Assembly: GCF_011612585.1 (NCBI RefSeq) | Contig: NZ_CP050133.1 | Span: 62,001-126,000 of the forward strand | Direction of reading: 5' to 3' | Source: Streptococcus cristatus ATCC 51100 | GTDB taxonomy: Bacteria; Bacillota; Bacilli; Lactobacillales; Streptococcaceae | DNA: 64,000 nt | Shown: positions 44,796-54,339 of the stretch, piece by piece | Position numbering within the stretch: the stretch's first letter is position 1 | Layout: each line of letters begins with the position of its first letter | Made by a program: the position numbers and the translations under genes | Notes under the pieces: generated by a model | Seen by the model: only the letters and a program-made list of their open reading frames with translations | The model's database searches: none | Told to the model about the DNA's origin: nothing

Positions 44796-44856
44796 GCTTA
44801 GGTATTGCGACCTTGCTGTCGAATCCTACTCAAACTCAATGATTATATCTATACAT

Positions 44857-44913
44857 AAAAAAGAACAAGTTCAGCTGGATGTCTTTCCATCCAGAATGGA
44901 CCTGTTCTTTTTT
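44857..44913. terminator. Convergent terminator between the YitT gene and pulA
   Basis: AAAAAAGAACAAGT pairs with ACCTGTTCTTTTTT around an inner CTGGATG/CATCCAG stem. It can act in both directions. Confidence 0.85.
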
Positions 44914-44925
44914 ATAGTTATTGCT

Positions 44926-47001
44926 TTATTTCAAAACCAAGACTTGCTTAGCAGGAACCGTATAAGAGTCTGCTAGCGGGGCGATTGGTTTTTTAGCGTT
45001 AATGTGCGGATACTGAAGGTGGATGCTTTGCTTCATTTTGTTTTCATAAGTCGCTGCTTCAGTACCAAAGTTAATCAAGATGGTCAGCGCTTGTTTATCT
45101 TTTTGAATCTTATATTCAACGAGGCTAGGGCTGAGCCATTTGACCTGACAAGCCTTTTGAATAGCAGAGCTAGTTGTCAGAGTCAAAAGCGGATGAGCCT
45201 TTCTAAAGGCAATGAGTTGCTTCAAAAATTCAATGTCTTCAGTGTAGTGAAGTGAGCGCAGCCAGTCTAGCTTGTTGACATCATCAGGCAGGTTGTAGGT
45301 GTTGTCAATCAGATTTTTAGTCCGATAAAATTCCTGCCCGCTGTGGAGGAAAGGCACCCCTTGTGCTAAGAGAACGATGTGCAGTGCTAGACGAGAGTTA
45401 GCTAGGCGCTGACGGAGGCTGATATTTGGATTTTGAATATCAAAATAATCAAACACCGTTGCATTGTCATGGCATTCTACATAGTTGATCGCCTGATGAG
45501 GCGCTAGGAAATGTTGCTCTCCTGTCAGGCCAACATTGGCTGTCAGGACATTTTCTAGCCAGCTGGTCGCATGCTCTTTGTCCAGTCGGCTACCTTGGAC
45601 GATGGTTTGCTTGATCGTATCACGGAAATGATCGCTGAAGAATCCATACTCAGGTAGTTGTTCAGCGTTGAACTGATGAGCTAGAAGGTCGCTATCAAGA
45701 CCAGTCGGCATCTGCCAACCTTCTCCGTAAAGGTAGATGTTGGGATGGATGGCTTTTAGTTCCTGAGCGATTTGCTTCATGGTGGTTATGTCGAGAATGC
45801 CCATCAAGTCAAAGCGGAAACCGTCAAAGCCGTAGAGGCTAACCCATTGCTGGACGGATTGTTGGATATAATGGCGCACCATAGCTTTTTCGCTGGCTAC
45901 ATCATTTCCGCAAAAGGTACCGTTTGTCCGTAGGCCTTGCTCATCGAGACGATAGAAGTAGCCTGGGACAATTTTTTCAAAAGCATAGGCATCTGCCTCA
46001 TAGACGTGATTGTAGACGACATCCATGATAACGCTCATATCAGCCTGGTGATAAGCTGCAATCGCGTCTTGTAGTTCAAAGATACGGCTATAGGGATTGT
46101 GTGGGTCGCTTGAGAAGCTACCTTCAGGAACATTATACTGGACGGGATCATAGCCCCAATTATAAACGAGTTCGGGGTGTTTTTCGTCAACACTGCCAAA
46201 GTCATAGACTGGCATAAGCTGAACGTGTGTAATGCCTAAATCTTGCAAGTATTTGAGACCAAAGGTCTGGCCGTGTACGGTTGGAGATTCGGACAGAGAA
46301 GCAAATTTACCAGGTTGTGAAAAACCAGCTTCCTTTTGCATGGAGAAATCACGCACGCTCATTTCATAGATAACGGCTTCTGTTGGTTTTACTTGGCTGG
46401 CAGCGCGCTGAATAGGTTTGCTAATCTTTTTTCGATCAATGACATAACTATGACCAGAGTTGGCATCTGAAGAGAGGGCGTAGGGGTCATGTACTTCTAC
46501 CCATTTTCCGTTCACCTTATGGATATAGTAGTAGGCCTTGCCTTCTAAGTCCCCAAGGACCTGCGTATGCCAGACACCTCTATCTTGCCTTTGGAGGGAG
46601 ATGACCTGATCTTCCAGATGAAGCAAAACTTTTTCCGAAATAGGCGCCCACAGTTTGAAATCTGTTGCCTGAGGGCTATAGCTAGCTCCCAAATCTCTTT
46701 CTTGGTAGCTAAATAATTCATCAAAAATTGGCTTTTGGACAATGTGGCGATACTGGAGAATGGTGTGGTTGCGGTCCTGATCATAGACTGTATAGGATTC
46801 GGTCAAATCAATTGGGTCATTGACTGAAAGGGTATAGACAATTTGATGTTCTTGATTCTCAATTTTTTTGATGGTCAAGGGACTAGAGCTATGCTTGTCC
46901 TCTAGAGTAAAGTGGATAGAATAAGCGTCAAAGGACTTTTCCAATTCGATAGTGATGCTATTTTCATCATCTAAGTAGGCTTGGAAAATACGATAAACCA
47001 T
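44926..47001 (-). CDS. pulA: Type I pullulanase (cytoplasmic)
   Basis: A 691-residue GH13 debranching enzyme cutting alpha-1,6 bonds in pullulan and maltodextrins. An N-terminal region (~1-100) and CBM48 (~105-190) precede the barrel. The type I marker YNWGYDPVQYNVPEGSFS is present, then DVVYNHV, GFRFDLMG (nucleophile Asp), YGEGWQM (acid Glu) and YVECHDNATVFD. There is no signal peptide, so it acts on imported dextrins. It is downstream of malA-malR on the minus strand, which places it in the maltodextrin regulon. Confidence 0.92.
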   Translation of the reverse strand: MVYRIFQAYLDDENSITIELEKSFDAYSIHFTLEDKHSSSPLTIKKIENQEHQIVYTLSVNDPIDLTESYTVYDQDRNHTILQYRHIVQKPIFDELFSYQERDLGASYSPQATDFKLWAPISEKVLLHLEDQVISLQRQDRGVWHTQVLGDLEGKAYYYIHKVNGKWVEVHDPYALSSDANSGHSYVIDRKKISKPIQRAASQVKPTEAVIYEMSVRDFSMQKEAGFSQPGKFASLSESPTVHGQTFGLKYLQDLGITHVQLMPVYDFGSVDEKHPELVYNWGYDPVQYNVPEGSFSSDPHNPYSRIFELQDAIAAYHQADMSVIMDVVYNHVYEADAYAFEKIVPGYFYRLDEQGLRTNGTFCGNDVASEKAMVRHYIQQSVQQWVSLYGFDGFRFDLMGILDITTMKQIAQELKAIHPNIYLYGEGWQMPTGLDSDLLAHQFNAEQLPEYGFFSDHFRDTIKQTIVQGSRLDKEHATSWLENVLTANVGLTGEQHFLAPHQAINYVECHDNATVFDYFDIQNPNISLRQRLANSRLALHIVLLAQGVPFLHSGQEFYRTKNLIDNTYNLPDDVNKLDWLRSLHYTEDIEFLKQLIAFRKAHPLLTLTTSSAIQKACQVKWLSPSLVEYKIQKDKQALTILINFGTEAATYENKMKQSIHLQYPHINAKKPIAPLADSYTVPAKQVLVLK

Positions 47002-47016
47002 GAAATTTCTCCTTAA

Positions 47017-48000
47017 CTAACGAGTAAGAATACTGTGTGGGATGACTTGGCGATAGCAAGTATGCTTGTCATCCTTATTATCTTTAATGATTTGGAGCAA
47101 GGTTCGGAAAGATTCCCTCCCCAACTCGAGGGTGTTGATATTAATATAGGCATCCACGTCGATGCGTGGCTTGATAGAGTCAAAAGTGATAATCGGGAAG
47201 CGGTAGTCGATGTCTTTAAGATAGTGGAGAGCCCCTTCGGCAACCATACTATCCGATGTCACAAAGGCTTCAATTTCCTGAATAGGCATCTTTTCCATAA
47301 TCTTATAACTGCTATCTTCCAAGAGGAAACCGAAAGAAAACTTGACGATGTTTTCATCGAGAGGGATGCCTGCTTCTTCCAGGGCTTGTTTGTAGCCGGC
47401 AAAGCGGTCTTGGGATACGACAAGCTCTTTATTCCCAGCTAGAAAGGCAATTTTTTTATAACCTTGATCTAGGAAATATTTGGTTGCATCGTAGCCAGCC
47501 TTGATATTATCATTATCGACCAAAGAAACAAATGGTGACACTGCTTTCCCTAAAATCAAGAAAGGAAACTGATTTTTAATCGCAAAGTCAACCAGCGGAT
47601 CGTTTGGCTTAGAATAGAGAAAAATCAAACCATCAACGCGTTTTCCGAAAATCATTTGTTTAATATTTTCTAAACGACGCTCTTCGTCCTGTCCGGTGCT
47701 AATCTGAATGGCATAGTCATGTTCAGACGCGATGCGCGAAATCCCCCGCAAGACAGTTGGGAAGAATGGGTTTTGGTAAAAAAGATCCGAATCATCGGGC
47801 AGCACTAGGCCGATGACTTGGGTTGATTGGCTGACCAGACTTCTAGCGTTGAGATTTGGATGATAGTCCAGCTCTTTCATGGCAGCACGAACCCGTTTTT
47901 TAGTTTCATCGCTGATAGTTGACTTGTTTTGTACGACGCGTGTCACAGTTGAGGGAGACACACCCGCTAGTTTCGCTACTTCTTTAATCGTAACGCGCAT
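47017..48000 (-). CDS. malR: LacI-family maltose/maltodextrin regulator
   Basis: A 327-residue repressor. The HTH with hinge is at residues 1-60 (VTIKEVAKLAGVSPSTVTRV, YHPNLNARSLVSQST). The effector domain follows (IGLVLPDDSDLFYQNPFFPT). The gene context (malA upstream; malDCX and malQP nearby) identifies it as MalR. Likely targets are the CGCAAACGTTTTC boxes at 52522 and 52730 and the AAACGC/GCGTTT palindrome at 52566. It lies 9 bp downstream of malA. Confidence 0.9.
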   Translation of the reverse strand: MRVTIKEVAKLAGVSPSTVTRVVQNKSTISDETKKRVRAAMKELDYHPNLNARSLVSQSTQVIGLVLPDDSDLFYQNPFFPTVLRGISRIASEHDYAIQISTGQDEERRLENIKQMIFGKRVDGLIFLYSKPNDPLVDFAIKNQFPFLILGKAVSPFVSLVDNDNIKAGYDATKYFLDQGYKKIAFLAGNKELVVSQDRFAGYKQALEEAGIPLDENIVKFSFGFLLEDSSYKIMEKMPIQEIEAFVTSDSMVAEGALHYLKDIDYRFPIITFDSIKPRIDVDAYININTLELGRESFRTLLQIIKDNKDDKHTCYRQVIPHSILTR

Positions 48001-48009
48001 AATAACCTC

Positions 48010-48822
48010 CTAATTTCTGAAATCCTCATCACGAAAATGTGTTTTGTAGAAAATAATCACCAAATAAAGAACAAACAAGATATTTTGAACGGTGATAATC
48101 GTAGGCAGGCTTTGCCCAAATAAGCCGCAGATAAGGCCGATAATCGTTGGTAATCCTAGGCAGTTGAGGATAAAATGATAGCATTCTTTAAAGGTTCTAA
48201 AAGAAAATAACCGTGATTTCTTGGTCAGATAGAGCAAGAAGGAAGCACCGAGTGCTAGAAAGGTAAAGTTGATGCTAAAGAGGAAGCCTGCGGAGAGGAC
48301 TAGAAAGAGGCTGATTACCAGGCGGTTTTGCTGGAACCAGTCTTTAGAAATGGCTTTGGTCAGGGCTTCTTTACTTTTTAGAGCCTTCTGGTCAATGGCT
48401 TGGTAGCGGATATTGGCCAGTTCTTTTCCTCCTTTAGTGATTTTAAGATTTTCTTTGTCGAAGTAAAGGGTCAGCTCCTTGCCTAATTTGAGCTCCTCGT
48501 GATGGCCGATAATGACAGTCCCAGCGGCATTGTGATGAATGCCTTCAGGATTTTCAGTGGTTAGTATATGGTCTTTTATCTGGGCATGATGGTCAAAGTC
48601 AATCATCACGTCTTCATCCAGAGTGTCAAATGCCTTATCAACAAAAGTATCCAGAGCATAGCTCGTCAAAGATGCTGTTTGAACGGCCACGGGAATCAAA
48701 GACAGAGAAATCAAAAAGATGCTGGTAAAGATGAGCTGGAACCAGCTAAGCATCCGACGATTGGCGAAAGTTTTTCTAAAACCAATCAAGCTCGAAAAAT
48801 AATTAAAAGGATAAGGTAACAT
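48010..48822 (-). CDS. malA: MalA, DUF1189 maltodextrin-utilisation membrane protein
   Basis: A 270-residue membrane protein of the DUF1189 family found next to malR in streptococci. One N-terminal helix (residues ~28-50) is followed by a periplasm-side domain (~50-165) and four C-terminal helices. Its molecular task in maltodextrin use is not known. It starts the minus-strand malA-malR(-pulA) transcript. Confidence 0.82.
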   Translation of the reverse strand: MLPYPFNYFSSLIGFRKTFANRRMLSWFQLIFTSIFLISLSLIPVAVQTASLTSYALDTFVDKAFDTLDEDVMIDFDHHAQIKDHILTTENPEGIHHNAAGTVIIGHHEELKLGKELTLYFDKENLKITKGGKELANIRYQAIDQKALKSKEALTKAISKDWFQQNRLVISLFLVLSAGFLFSINFTFLALGASFLLYLTKKSRLFSFRTFKECYHFILNCLGLPTIIGLICGLFGQSLPTIITVQNILFVLYLVIIFYKTHFRDEDFRN

Positions 48823-48856
48823 AGCTGTCTCTTTCTAAAATTATAATCAGGTGGTG

Positions 48857-48877
48857 GCCAATAAAGAACTTATTGGC
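48857..48877 (-). terminator. Weak hairpin between malD and malA
   Basis: GCCAATAA pairs with TTATTGGC around AGAAC. No U-tract, so it is probably an attenuator or RNA-stability element after malXCD. Confidence 0.4.
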
Positions 48878-48926
48878 TGCCATATAACTATAATTGTCTT
48901 TAAATCAAAAACAGGGTGGGACAAGA

Positions 48927-49769
48927 TTATCCCTTGTCTCCACCACTTGTTAAACCAGATACAAAATTCTTTTGCAGGAAGAAGAAGAGAATACAGATTG
49001 GAAGGGCAGTGAGAATCGCACCGGCAGCAAAGAAGGCAATTTTTTGATTCTTGACATCGCTGACGAAGGTACGAAGACCAACTGCAACCGTATAAAATTC
49101 TTTTTCACGAAGAAGGAAGCTAGAGAGGATATAGTCTCCGAAAGGTCCCATGAAGGCCCAGAGAGCTTGCACAGCAATCATTGGGCGAACGAGGGGCAGG
49201 ACAATCTGCCAGAAACGTCTGAAATGACCAGCACCGTCTAATTTAGCTGACTCATCTAGAGACATAGGAACGGTATCGAAGTATCCTTTCATCAACCAAG
49301 CATTCATTGGAATACCACCACCCACATAAAGGAAGATGAGGAACCAGCTTTGGTTGAGGGCATTGAGCATCAGCGCCATAACGAAGAAGGCGGTCAGAGC
49401 TGCAATGGTTGGCACCATTTGGATAATCAAGAAGAAAACCAAACTTTGCTTTCTTGCGATGAAATTGTAACGGCTGTATGCATAACCTGCAAGTACCACT
49501 ATACTGGTTTGGACAATCATTGTCAAGACGGCAATGATAATGGTGTTAAAGTACCAAGTGCCATATAGAGTCTCTGAGAAGAGACGAGAGAAGTTTTCCA
49601 GACTGAAGTTGATGTCTGTGTCTAGCTTGAAGGCTACGACATTCCCCGTCTTGAAAGCAGACATGATCGTAATCAAGAGCGGGTAGAGAATGATAATGGA
49701 AAGCACTACAAGGTAGAGATAGGTCAAACTATGGTTGATAAAACGTTTAAATTTAACAGAACTATTCAT
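48927..49769 (-). CDS. malD: MalD, maltodextrin ABC transporter permease
   Basis: A 280-residue permease of the MalG type with six membrane helices. The EAA loop with the conserved glycine is [21 protein letters not shown], where it contacts the ATPase. ATG 49769 follows GGAGG nine bases upstream, and malC ends two bases before. With MalC and MalX it imports linear maltodextrins; no ATPase gene is in the cluster, so a shared MsmK-type ATPase encoded elsewhere is likely, as known in streptococci. Confidence 0.92.
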   Translation of the reverse strand: MNSSVKFKRFINHSLTYLYLVVLSIIILYPLLITIMSAFKTGNVVAFKLDTDINFSLENFSRLFSETLYGTWYFNTIIIAVLTMIVQTSIVVLAGYAYSRYNFIARKQSLVFFLIIQMVPTIAALTAFFVMALMLNALNQSWFLIFLYVGGGIPMNAWLMKGYFDTVPMSLDESAKLDGAGHFRRFWQIVLPLVRPMIAVQALWAFMGPFGDYILSSFLLREKEFYTVAVGLRTFVSDVKNQKIAFFAAGAILTALPICILFFFLQKNFVSGLTSGGDKG

Positions 49770-49770
49770 C

Positions 49771-51060
49771 TTATACATCCTCCATATCAAATGCGTGTAG
49801 TTTCTTGAAGGCAATCATAGAGATAGAGATGACGATGATGGAGATGATGAGGGTAACGGCCGCCGCCATTGAATATTGCGGTGCTGTACCTGTGGTCAAA
49901 CGATAAATCCAAGAGATCAGGATATCGGTTGAACCAGCTCCTCCACCGACACTACCAGGACCACCTGCATTGAAGAGGTAGATGATTGAGAAGTTATTAA
50001 AGTTAAAGGTGTATTGACTGATCAAAGTTGGTGCCGCAACTGCCAAGATCATTGGGAAAGTGATGTTGCGGAATTTCTGCCAAGCATTGGCTCCGTCGAT
50101 GTAAGCTGCTTCGTAAAGGTCATTTGGAATAGACTGCAAGATACCCAAGGTCAGGACGTAGATATAAGGGAATCCAAGCCAACCTTGCATCATAATCAGA
50201 GCAATCTTAGTCCAAGTCGGATCAGTCTTCCACGGAATCAGATGTCCATCTAGGAAGGGAAGAACCTTGCCGAGAAGCGGGATGACTTGAGTGTTGATGG
50301 CACCGATACTATCGTTGAACATGTTTGAGAAAGTCAGGATAGTGATAAAGGCTGGAACTGCCCAAGGAAGCAGGAAGATAACACCGAAGATGCGTTTTCC
50401 TTTGATGAATGGTTGGTTGGCAATAATAGCAGTGAAAATACCGATTACGATTTGCAAAGTAGAGGCTGCCAGTGCCCAGATGATAGTCCAAGTCAAGACA
50501 GAACCAAAGGCCGCACGGAAGGTGCTCAATTGCCAAATATTAGCAAAGTTGGTAAAGCCAACCCAATCCAATAATTTATTTGGTGGCAAGTGTTTGAAAT
50601 CATAGTTGGTAAAGGCGATCAAGAGCGTTACCAATACAGGGAAAATGATAGCAAAGGTCATTGCCAGATAAGAAGGGATGATGAGTAAGTAAGGGAAGCC
50701 ATTTTCATAGATTCCATCAAACATTTCCTTCAAGGTAGTATGAACAGGATAATCATTGTTCCACTGTTTAGCAACCGTCTGAGCATCCTTCAAGTTAAAT
50801 CCATAGAAAATCAGGAAAAATACCACGAGGATGAGGTGGAAGGCGCCGCGGATCAGCATGAAGAGTGAGTTGTCACCACGGACTTCACCAAGGGTGATGA
50901 GATTTTCAATTTCTGGTAGGGCAATAGCTACGAAATAAGCTAAGAATGCAACCGTAACCCCAAGAAAGATGTATCCTTTGGCCTTTTGATCATTATAGAT
51001 TTGCCCCAACCCTGGAATGAGGGAGCGCAACATGGCTTGTTTGGGATCTTTTTTTGTCAT
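49771..51060 (-). CDS. malC: MalC, maltodextrin ABC transporter permease
   Basis: A 429-residue permease of the MalF type. It has an N-terminal cytoplasmic stretch with [15 protein letters not shown], two extra helices, then the conserved permease core. The EAA loop is [20 protein letters not shown]. It is separated from malX by 145 bp containing a hairpin, and is directly coupled to malD. Confidence 0.92.
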   Translation of the reverse strand: MTKKDPKQAMLRSLIPGLGQIYNDQKAKGYIFLGVTVAFLAYFVAIALPEIENLITLGEVRGDNSLFMLIRGAFHLILVVFFLIFYGFNLKDAQTVAKQWNNDYPVHTTLKEMFDGIYENGFPYLLIIPSYLAMTFAIIFPVLVTLLIAFTNYDFKHLPPNKLLDWVGFTNFANIWQLSTFRAAFGSVLTWTIIWALAASTLQIVIGIFTAIIANQPFIKGKRIFGVIFLLPWAVPAFITILTFSNMFNDSIGAINTQVIPLLGKVLPFLDGHLIPWKTDPTWTKIALIMMQGWLGFPYIYVLTLGILQSIPNDLYEAAYIDGANAWQKFRNITFPMILAVAAPTLISQYTFNFNNFSIIYLFNAGGPGSVGGGAGSTDILISWIYRLTTGTAPQYSMAAAVTLIISIIVISISMIAFKKLHAFDMEDV

Positions 51061-51167
51061 TGTAGTCTCCTTAGATACGAGAAAGATTGAGGAATTGCAG
51101 TAAGTACAAGTCCTAATCCGAGTTTTTCTTATTAGAAGATAGAGTAAATCCTTATTCTATCAAACAA

Positions 51168-51190
51168 GGGGTAGGGAAAATTCCCACCCC
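51168..51190 (-). terminator. Attenuator hairpin between malX and malC
   Basis: GGGGTAGGGAA and TTCCCACCCC form a strong imperfect hairpin 16 bp after the malX stop. It probably allows high malX and lower malCD expression, as is usual for binding-protein operons. Confidence 0.65.
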
Positions 51191-51205
51191 TTTATTTAAA
51201 CTTGC

Positions 51206-52465
51206 TTATTTGTTGCCGAATTTTTGATCGATAGTTTCTTTGATCAATTTAACAGCATCTTCAGCTGAAGTTTTAGCATCTTTCTTGCCGCTTACAGCAT
51301 CGAAGAGCATGTTCTTAGCTGGATCCCAAACAGTACTCATTTCAGAGATGTTTGGCATTGGTTCTGCAGATTTGAACTGTTTAACAACTGCGTCTGTCAA
51401 TTCATCTTTCTTGCTTACAGCGTATTCACGTGCTTCTGTGTTAGCAGGAACTTCGTTTGTTGCATCGTAAAGAGCTTTTTGTTGTGCAGTTGATGCAAGG
51501 AAGTTAACGAATTTTTGTGCGCCGTCAACGTTCTTAGAACCAGCAGGGATGACCCAAGCTTTACCACCACCAAAGGCTTTGTATTCTTTTCCGTTTGGAA
51601 GTGTTGGGATAGTTGCTACGCCGTAGTTTACTTTAGCTTCTTTAAGAGATGCAGCTTTCCAAGGTCCGTCGATGATTGCAGCAGTTTTTCCACCTTGGAA
51701 TTGAGTTTGGATCAAGTTAGAAGCGCCTTCTGTATCTTGCATACCTTTAGGCCATTTTGCATACCAAGTTTTAGCGTACTCAATTCCTTTGATAGAACCT
51801 TCGTTAGCCAAACCGATATCTTTAGGATCTGTACCGTCTTTACCAAAGACATAAGCACCGTTTCCAGAAAGGAGACCGTAAGCATAGTAGAAGTTTGTCC
51901 AGTCAGCAAGGAAAGCAGAAGTTTTGCCATCTTCACCTTCGAAAGCGTACTTGCTGTCTTTAGCCAATTCTTCAAGTTCAGCAAATGTTGTAGGAGCTTT
52001 TTGGATCAGGTCTTTGTTATAGTACATTACCAAAGTCTCGATAACAGCAGGAGCACCGTAAGTAGTTCCGTCGATTGTTACCAAAGATTTAGTAGTATTG
52101 TCAGCTTTTGCATCTTTGCCCAACTCAACTTCTGAAAGTTGTCCGTCAGCACCTAGGCTTCCCACGCGGTCGTATGGTGCCATCATGACATCTGGAGATT
52201 TACCAGACTGGTTGTCAAGTGAAAGGTTATCAAGACCTGTAAGAGCATCCCCAGTTTTAATAGTAACTTTAGTGCCAGTTTCTTTTTCGTAAGCTTTGGC
52301 AGCTTCTTCCATGTAGCTCTTGTAGCCTTCGTCTACATATGCAGTGAGCTCATTGCTTGCAGCAGTGTCTTTTTTAGAAGATTTGCTACCGCAGGCTGTC
52401 AAAATAAAACCTGCTAAAGCAACAGTACCGAGAACAGCAACGCTCTTCAACATTTTGTTTTTCAT
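51206..52465 (-). CDS. malX: MalX, maltodextrin-binding lipoprotein
   Basis: A 419-residue solute-binding protein. ATG 52465 follows AGGAGG. The signal peptide ends in the lipobox LTACGS, with the lipidated cysteine near residue 24. The mature part is a MalE/MalX-type periplasmic binding fold (ELTAYVDEGYKSYMEEAAKA, PDVMMAPYDRVG). It captures maltodextrins at the cell surface for MalCD. It is first gene of the minus-strand malXCD operon, under a promoter overlapped by a MalR-type palindrome. Confidence 0.95.
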   Translation of the reverse strand: MKNKMLKSVAVLGTVALAGFILTACGSKSSKKDTAASNELTAYVDEGYKSYMEEAAKAYEKETGTKVTIKTGDALTGLDNLSLDNQSGKSPDVMMAPYDRVGSLGADGQLSEVELGKDAKADNTTKSLVTIDGTTYGAPAVIETLVMYYNKDLIQKAPTTFAELEELAKDSKYAFEGEDGKTSAFLADWTNFYYAYGLLSGNGAYVFGKDGTDPKDIGLANEGSIKGIEYAKTWYAKWPKGMQDTEGASNLIQTQFQGGKTAAIIDGPWKAASLKEAKVNYGVATIPTLPNGKEYKAFGGGKAWVIPAGSKNVDGAQKFVNFLASTAQQKALYDATNEVPANTEAREYAVSKKDELTDAVVKQFKSAEPMPNISEMSTVWDPAKNMLFDAVSGKKDAKTSAEDAVKLIKETIDQKFGNK

Positions 52466-52521
52466 GATTATTCCTCCTAAAGAATAAAAGTATAATACCA
52501 TCTAAGAACACGCTTGCATAG

Positions 52522-52534
52522 CGCAAACGTTTTC
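52522..52534. promoter_or_regulatory. MalR-like box in the malX leader
   Basis: CGCAAACGTTTTC, identical to the box in front of malQ (52730-52742), located between the malX -10 and its start. Confidence 0.65.
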
Positions 52535-52548
52535 TTGAACTTAAAATA

Positions 52549-52583
52549 ATTTTAGCACAAAAGGTAAACGCTTGCAAGCGTTT
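52549..52583 (-). promoter_or_regulatory. malXCD promoter overlapped by an 18-bp operator palindrome
   Basis: On the minus strand TTGCAA (52577-52572) and TAAAAT (52554-52549) have 17-bp spacing and TGC before the -10. The -35 lies in the centre of the perfect palindrome AAACGCTTGCAAGCGTTT (52566-52583), a LacI-family/CcpA-type operator form. MalR or CcpA bound there would block RNA polymerase. Confidence 0.75.
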
Positions 52584-52692
52584 TTAAGAAAATTTTAAAA
52601 AATTTTTAAGGAAAGAGTGTTAATTTAAACGATATATAAGGAAAGAAAATGGAAATCTATGGTATAATAAATAAAAAAGTTTTTTAAAAAGC

Positions 52693-52743
52693 TTGCACTT
52701 GAAAAAAAAATAGGTTATAATTCAAGCAACGCAAACGTTTTCG
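52693..52743 (+). promoter_or_regulatory. malQP promoter and MalR-like operator
   Basis: TTGCAC (52693-52698) and TATAAT (52716-52721) have 17-bp spacing. CGCAAACGTTTTCG (52730-52743) sits just downstream, in a position suited to repression. Confidence 0.75.
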
Positions 52744-52765
52744 CTAAATAAAGTAGGAAACAAGC

Positions 52766-52795
52766 ATGAAAAAATTTTTGAGGTGTTACATATGA
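52766..52795 (+). CDS. Possible 9-codon leader peptide overlapping malQ start
   Basis: ATG 52766, preceded by AGGAAA, reads MKKFLRCYI and stops at TGA 52793-52795, which overlaps the malQ ATG (ATGA). It may couple malQ translation to upstream initiation. Too short to be sure. Confidence 0.35.
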   Translation: MKKFLRCYI

Positions 52796-54300
52796 AAGCG
52801 AGACAAAGTGGTGTATTGATGCACATTTCCTCTTTGCCAGGCAAGTACGGGATTGGTTCTTTTGGTCAGTCTGCTTATGATTTTGTGGATTTCTTAGTTA
52901 GAACGAAGCAACGTTATTGGCAAATCTTGCCTTTGGGAACGACTAGTTACGGGGACTCCCCTTACCAGTCTTTCTCAGCCTTTGCAGGGAATACTCACTT
53001 TATTGATTTGGATTTCTTGATTGACGAAGGCCTGTTGGCAGAAGAAGATCTAAAAGGCGTTGATTTTGGTGATGATCCAAAAGCTGTAGATTATGCAAAA
53101 GTATTTGAAGCACGTCGTCCTCTTTTGGAAAAAGCGGTTGCTCGTTTCCTTAAAGTTGGCGATCTTGACAAATTCCGTCACTTTGTTGCGGAAAATGCAG
53201 CTTGGTTAGAGCTTTTTGCGGAATACATGGCTGTTAAAGAGCATTTTGATCTGAAAGCTTGGACAGAATGGCCAGATGAAGCGATTCGTCGTCGCCAACC
53301 AGAAAGCTTGGCTAGCTATCGTGAGAAATTGGCAGACAAGCTGGAGTACCACCGTGTAACTCAATATCTCTTCTTTAAACAATGGTTGGAACTCAAGAAA
53401 TATGCCAATGACCATCACATCGAAATCGTTGGTGACATGCCAATCTATGTAGCTGCTGACAGTGCAGATGTCTGGGCTCAGCCTCACTTCTTCAAGACAG
53501 ATAAGCAAGGTCGTCCAGTTAAAGTTGCTGGCTGCCCACCAGATGAATTTTCAGAGACTGGCCAATTATGGGGTAACCCAATTTATAATTGGGATGCCAT
53601 GGATCAAGATGGCTATGCTTGGTGGATTGAGCGTCTTCGCGAAAGCTTCAAGATTTACGACATTGTTCGGATCGACCACTTCCGTGGCTTTGAGTCTTAT
53701 TGGGAAGTGCCAGCTGAGTCTGACACAGCGGCTACTGGTCACTGGGTCAAAGGTCCAGGTTATAAGCTGTTTGCCGCAGTGAAAGAAGCTTTAGGTGATT
53801 TGAACATCATTGCAGAAGACCTTGGATTCATGACGGATGAAGTCATTGAATTGCGTGAACGAACTGGCTTCCCAGGTATGAAGATTCTGCAATTCGCTTT
53901 CAATCCAGATGATGAAAGCATTGATAGTCCACACTTGGCTCCACATAACTCTGTGATGTACACTGGTACTCACGACAATAATACTGTATTGGGCTGGTAT
54001 AAGGATGAGATCGATGATCCAACCCGTGAATACATGGCTCAGTATACCAACCGCAAAGAATACGAAACGGTGCCACATGCAATGCTTCGTACAATCTTTG
54101 CTTCCGTTAGCTACATGGCTATCGCAACGATGCAAGATCTGCTAGAGCTAGATGGCTCTGCCCGCATGAACCTGCCTTCTACAATTGGCGGCAACTGGGC
54201 ATGGCGGATGACAGCTGAAGAGCTAAACCCTATCGTAGAAGGTCAGCTTTATCATTTGACTAAGGTCTATCGTCGTCTGAATACGGACTTACTTTCATAA
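52792..54300 (+). CDS. malQ: 4-alpha-glucanotransferase (amylomaltase)
   Basis: A 502-residue GH77 enzyme that transfers glucan units between maltodextrins. Visible GH77 marks: SSLPGKYGIGSFG, TTSYGDSPYQSFSAFAGN, IVGDMPIYVAADSADVW, RIDHFRGFESYWEV (nucleophile Asp), IIAEDLGFMTDEV (acid Glu) and GTHDNNTVLGWY. ATG 52792 follows GAGG eight bases upstream. It forms an operon with glgP (39-bp gap) and is controlled by the operator-bearing promoter before it. Confidence 0.95.
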   Translation: MKARQSGVLMHISSLPGKYGIGSFGQSAYDFVDFLVRTKQRYWQILPLGTTSYGDSPYQSFSAFAGNTHFIDLDFLIDEGLLAEEDLKGVDFGDDPKAVDYAKVFEARRPLLEKAVARFLKVGDLDKFRHFVAENAAWLELFAEYMAVKEHFDLKAWTEWPDEAIRRRQPESLASYREKLADKLEYHRVTQYLFFKQWLELKKYANDHHIEIVGDMPIYVAADSADVWAQPHFFKTDKQGRPVKVAGCPPDEFSETGQLWGNPIYNWDAMDQDGYAWWIERLRESFKIYDIVRIDHFRGFESYWEVPAESDTAATGHWVKGPGYKLFAAVKEALGDLNIIAEDLGFMTDEVIELRERTGFPGMKILQFAFNPDDESIDSPHLAPHNSVMYTGTHDNNTVLGWYKDEIDDPTREYMAQYTNRKEYETVPHAMLRTIFASVSYMAIATMQDLLELDGSARMNLPSTIGGNWAWRMTAEELNPIVEGQLYHLTKVYRRLNTDLLS

Positions 54301-54339
54301 GACAATAAATTTCAATACTTTCTAATACTAGGAGAAATC

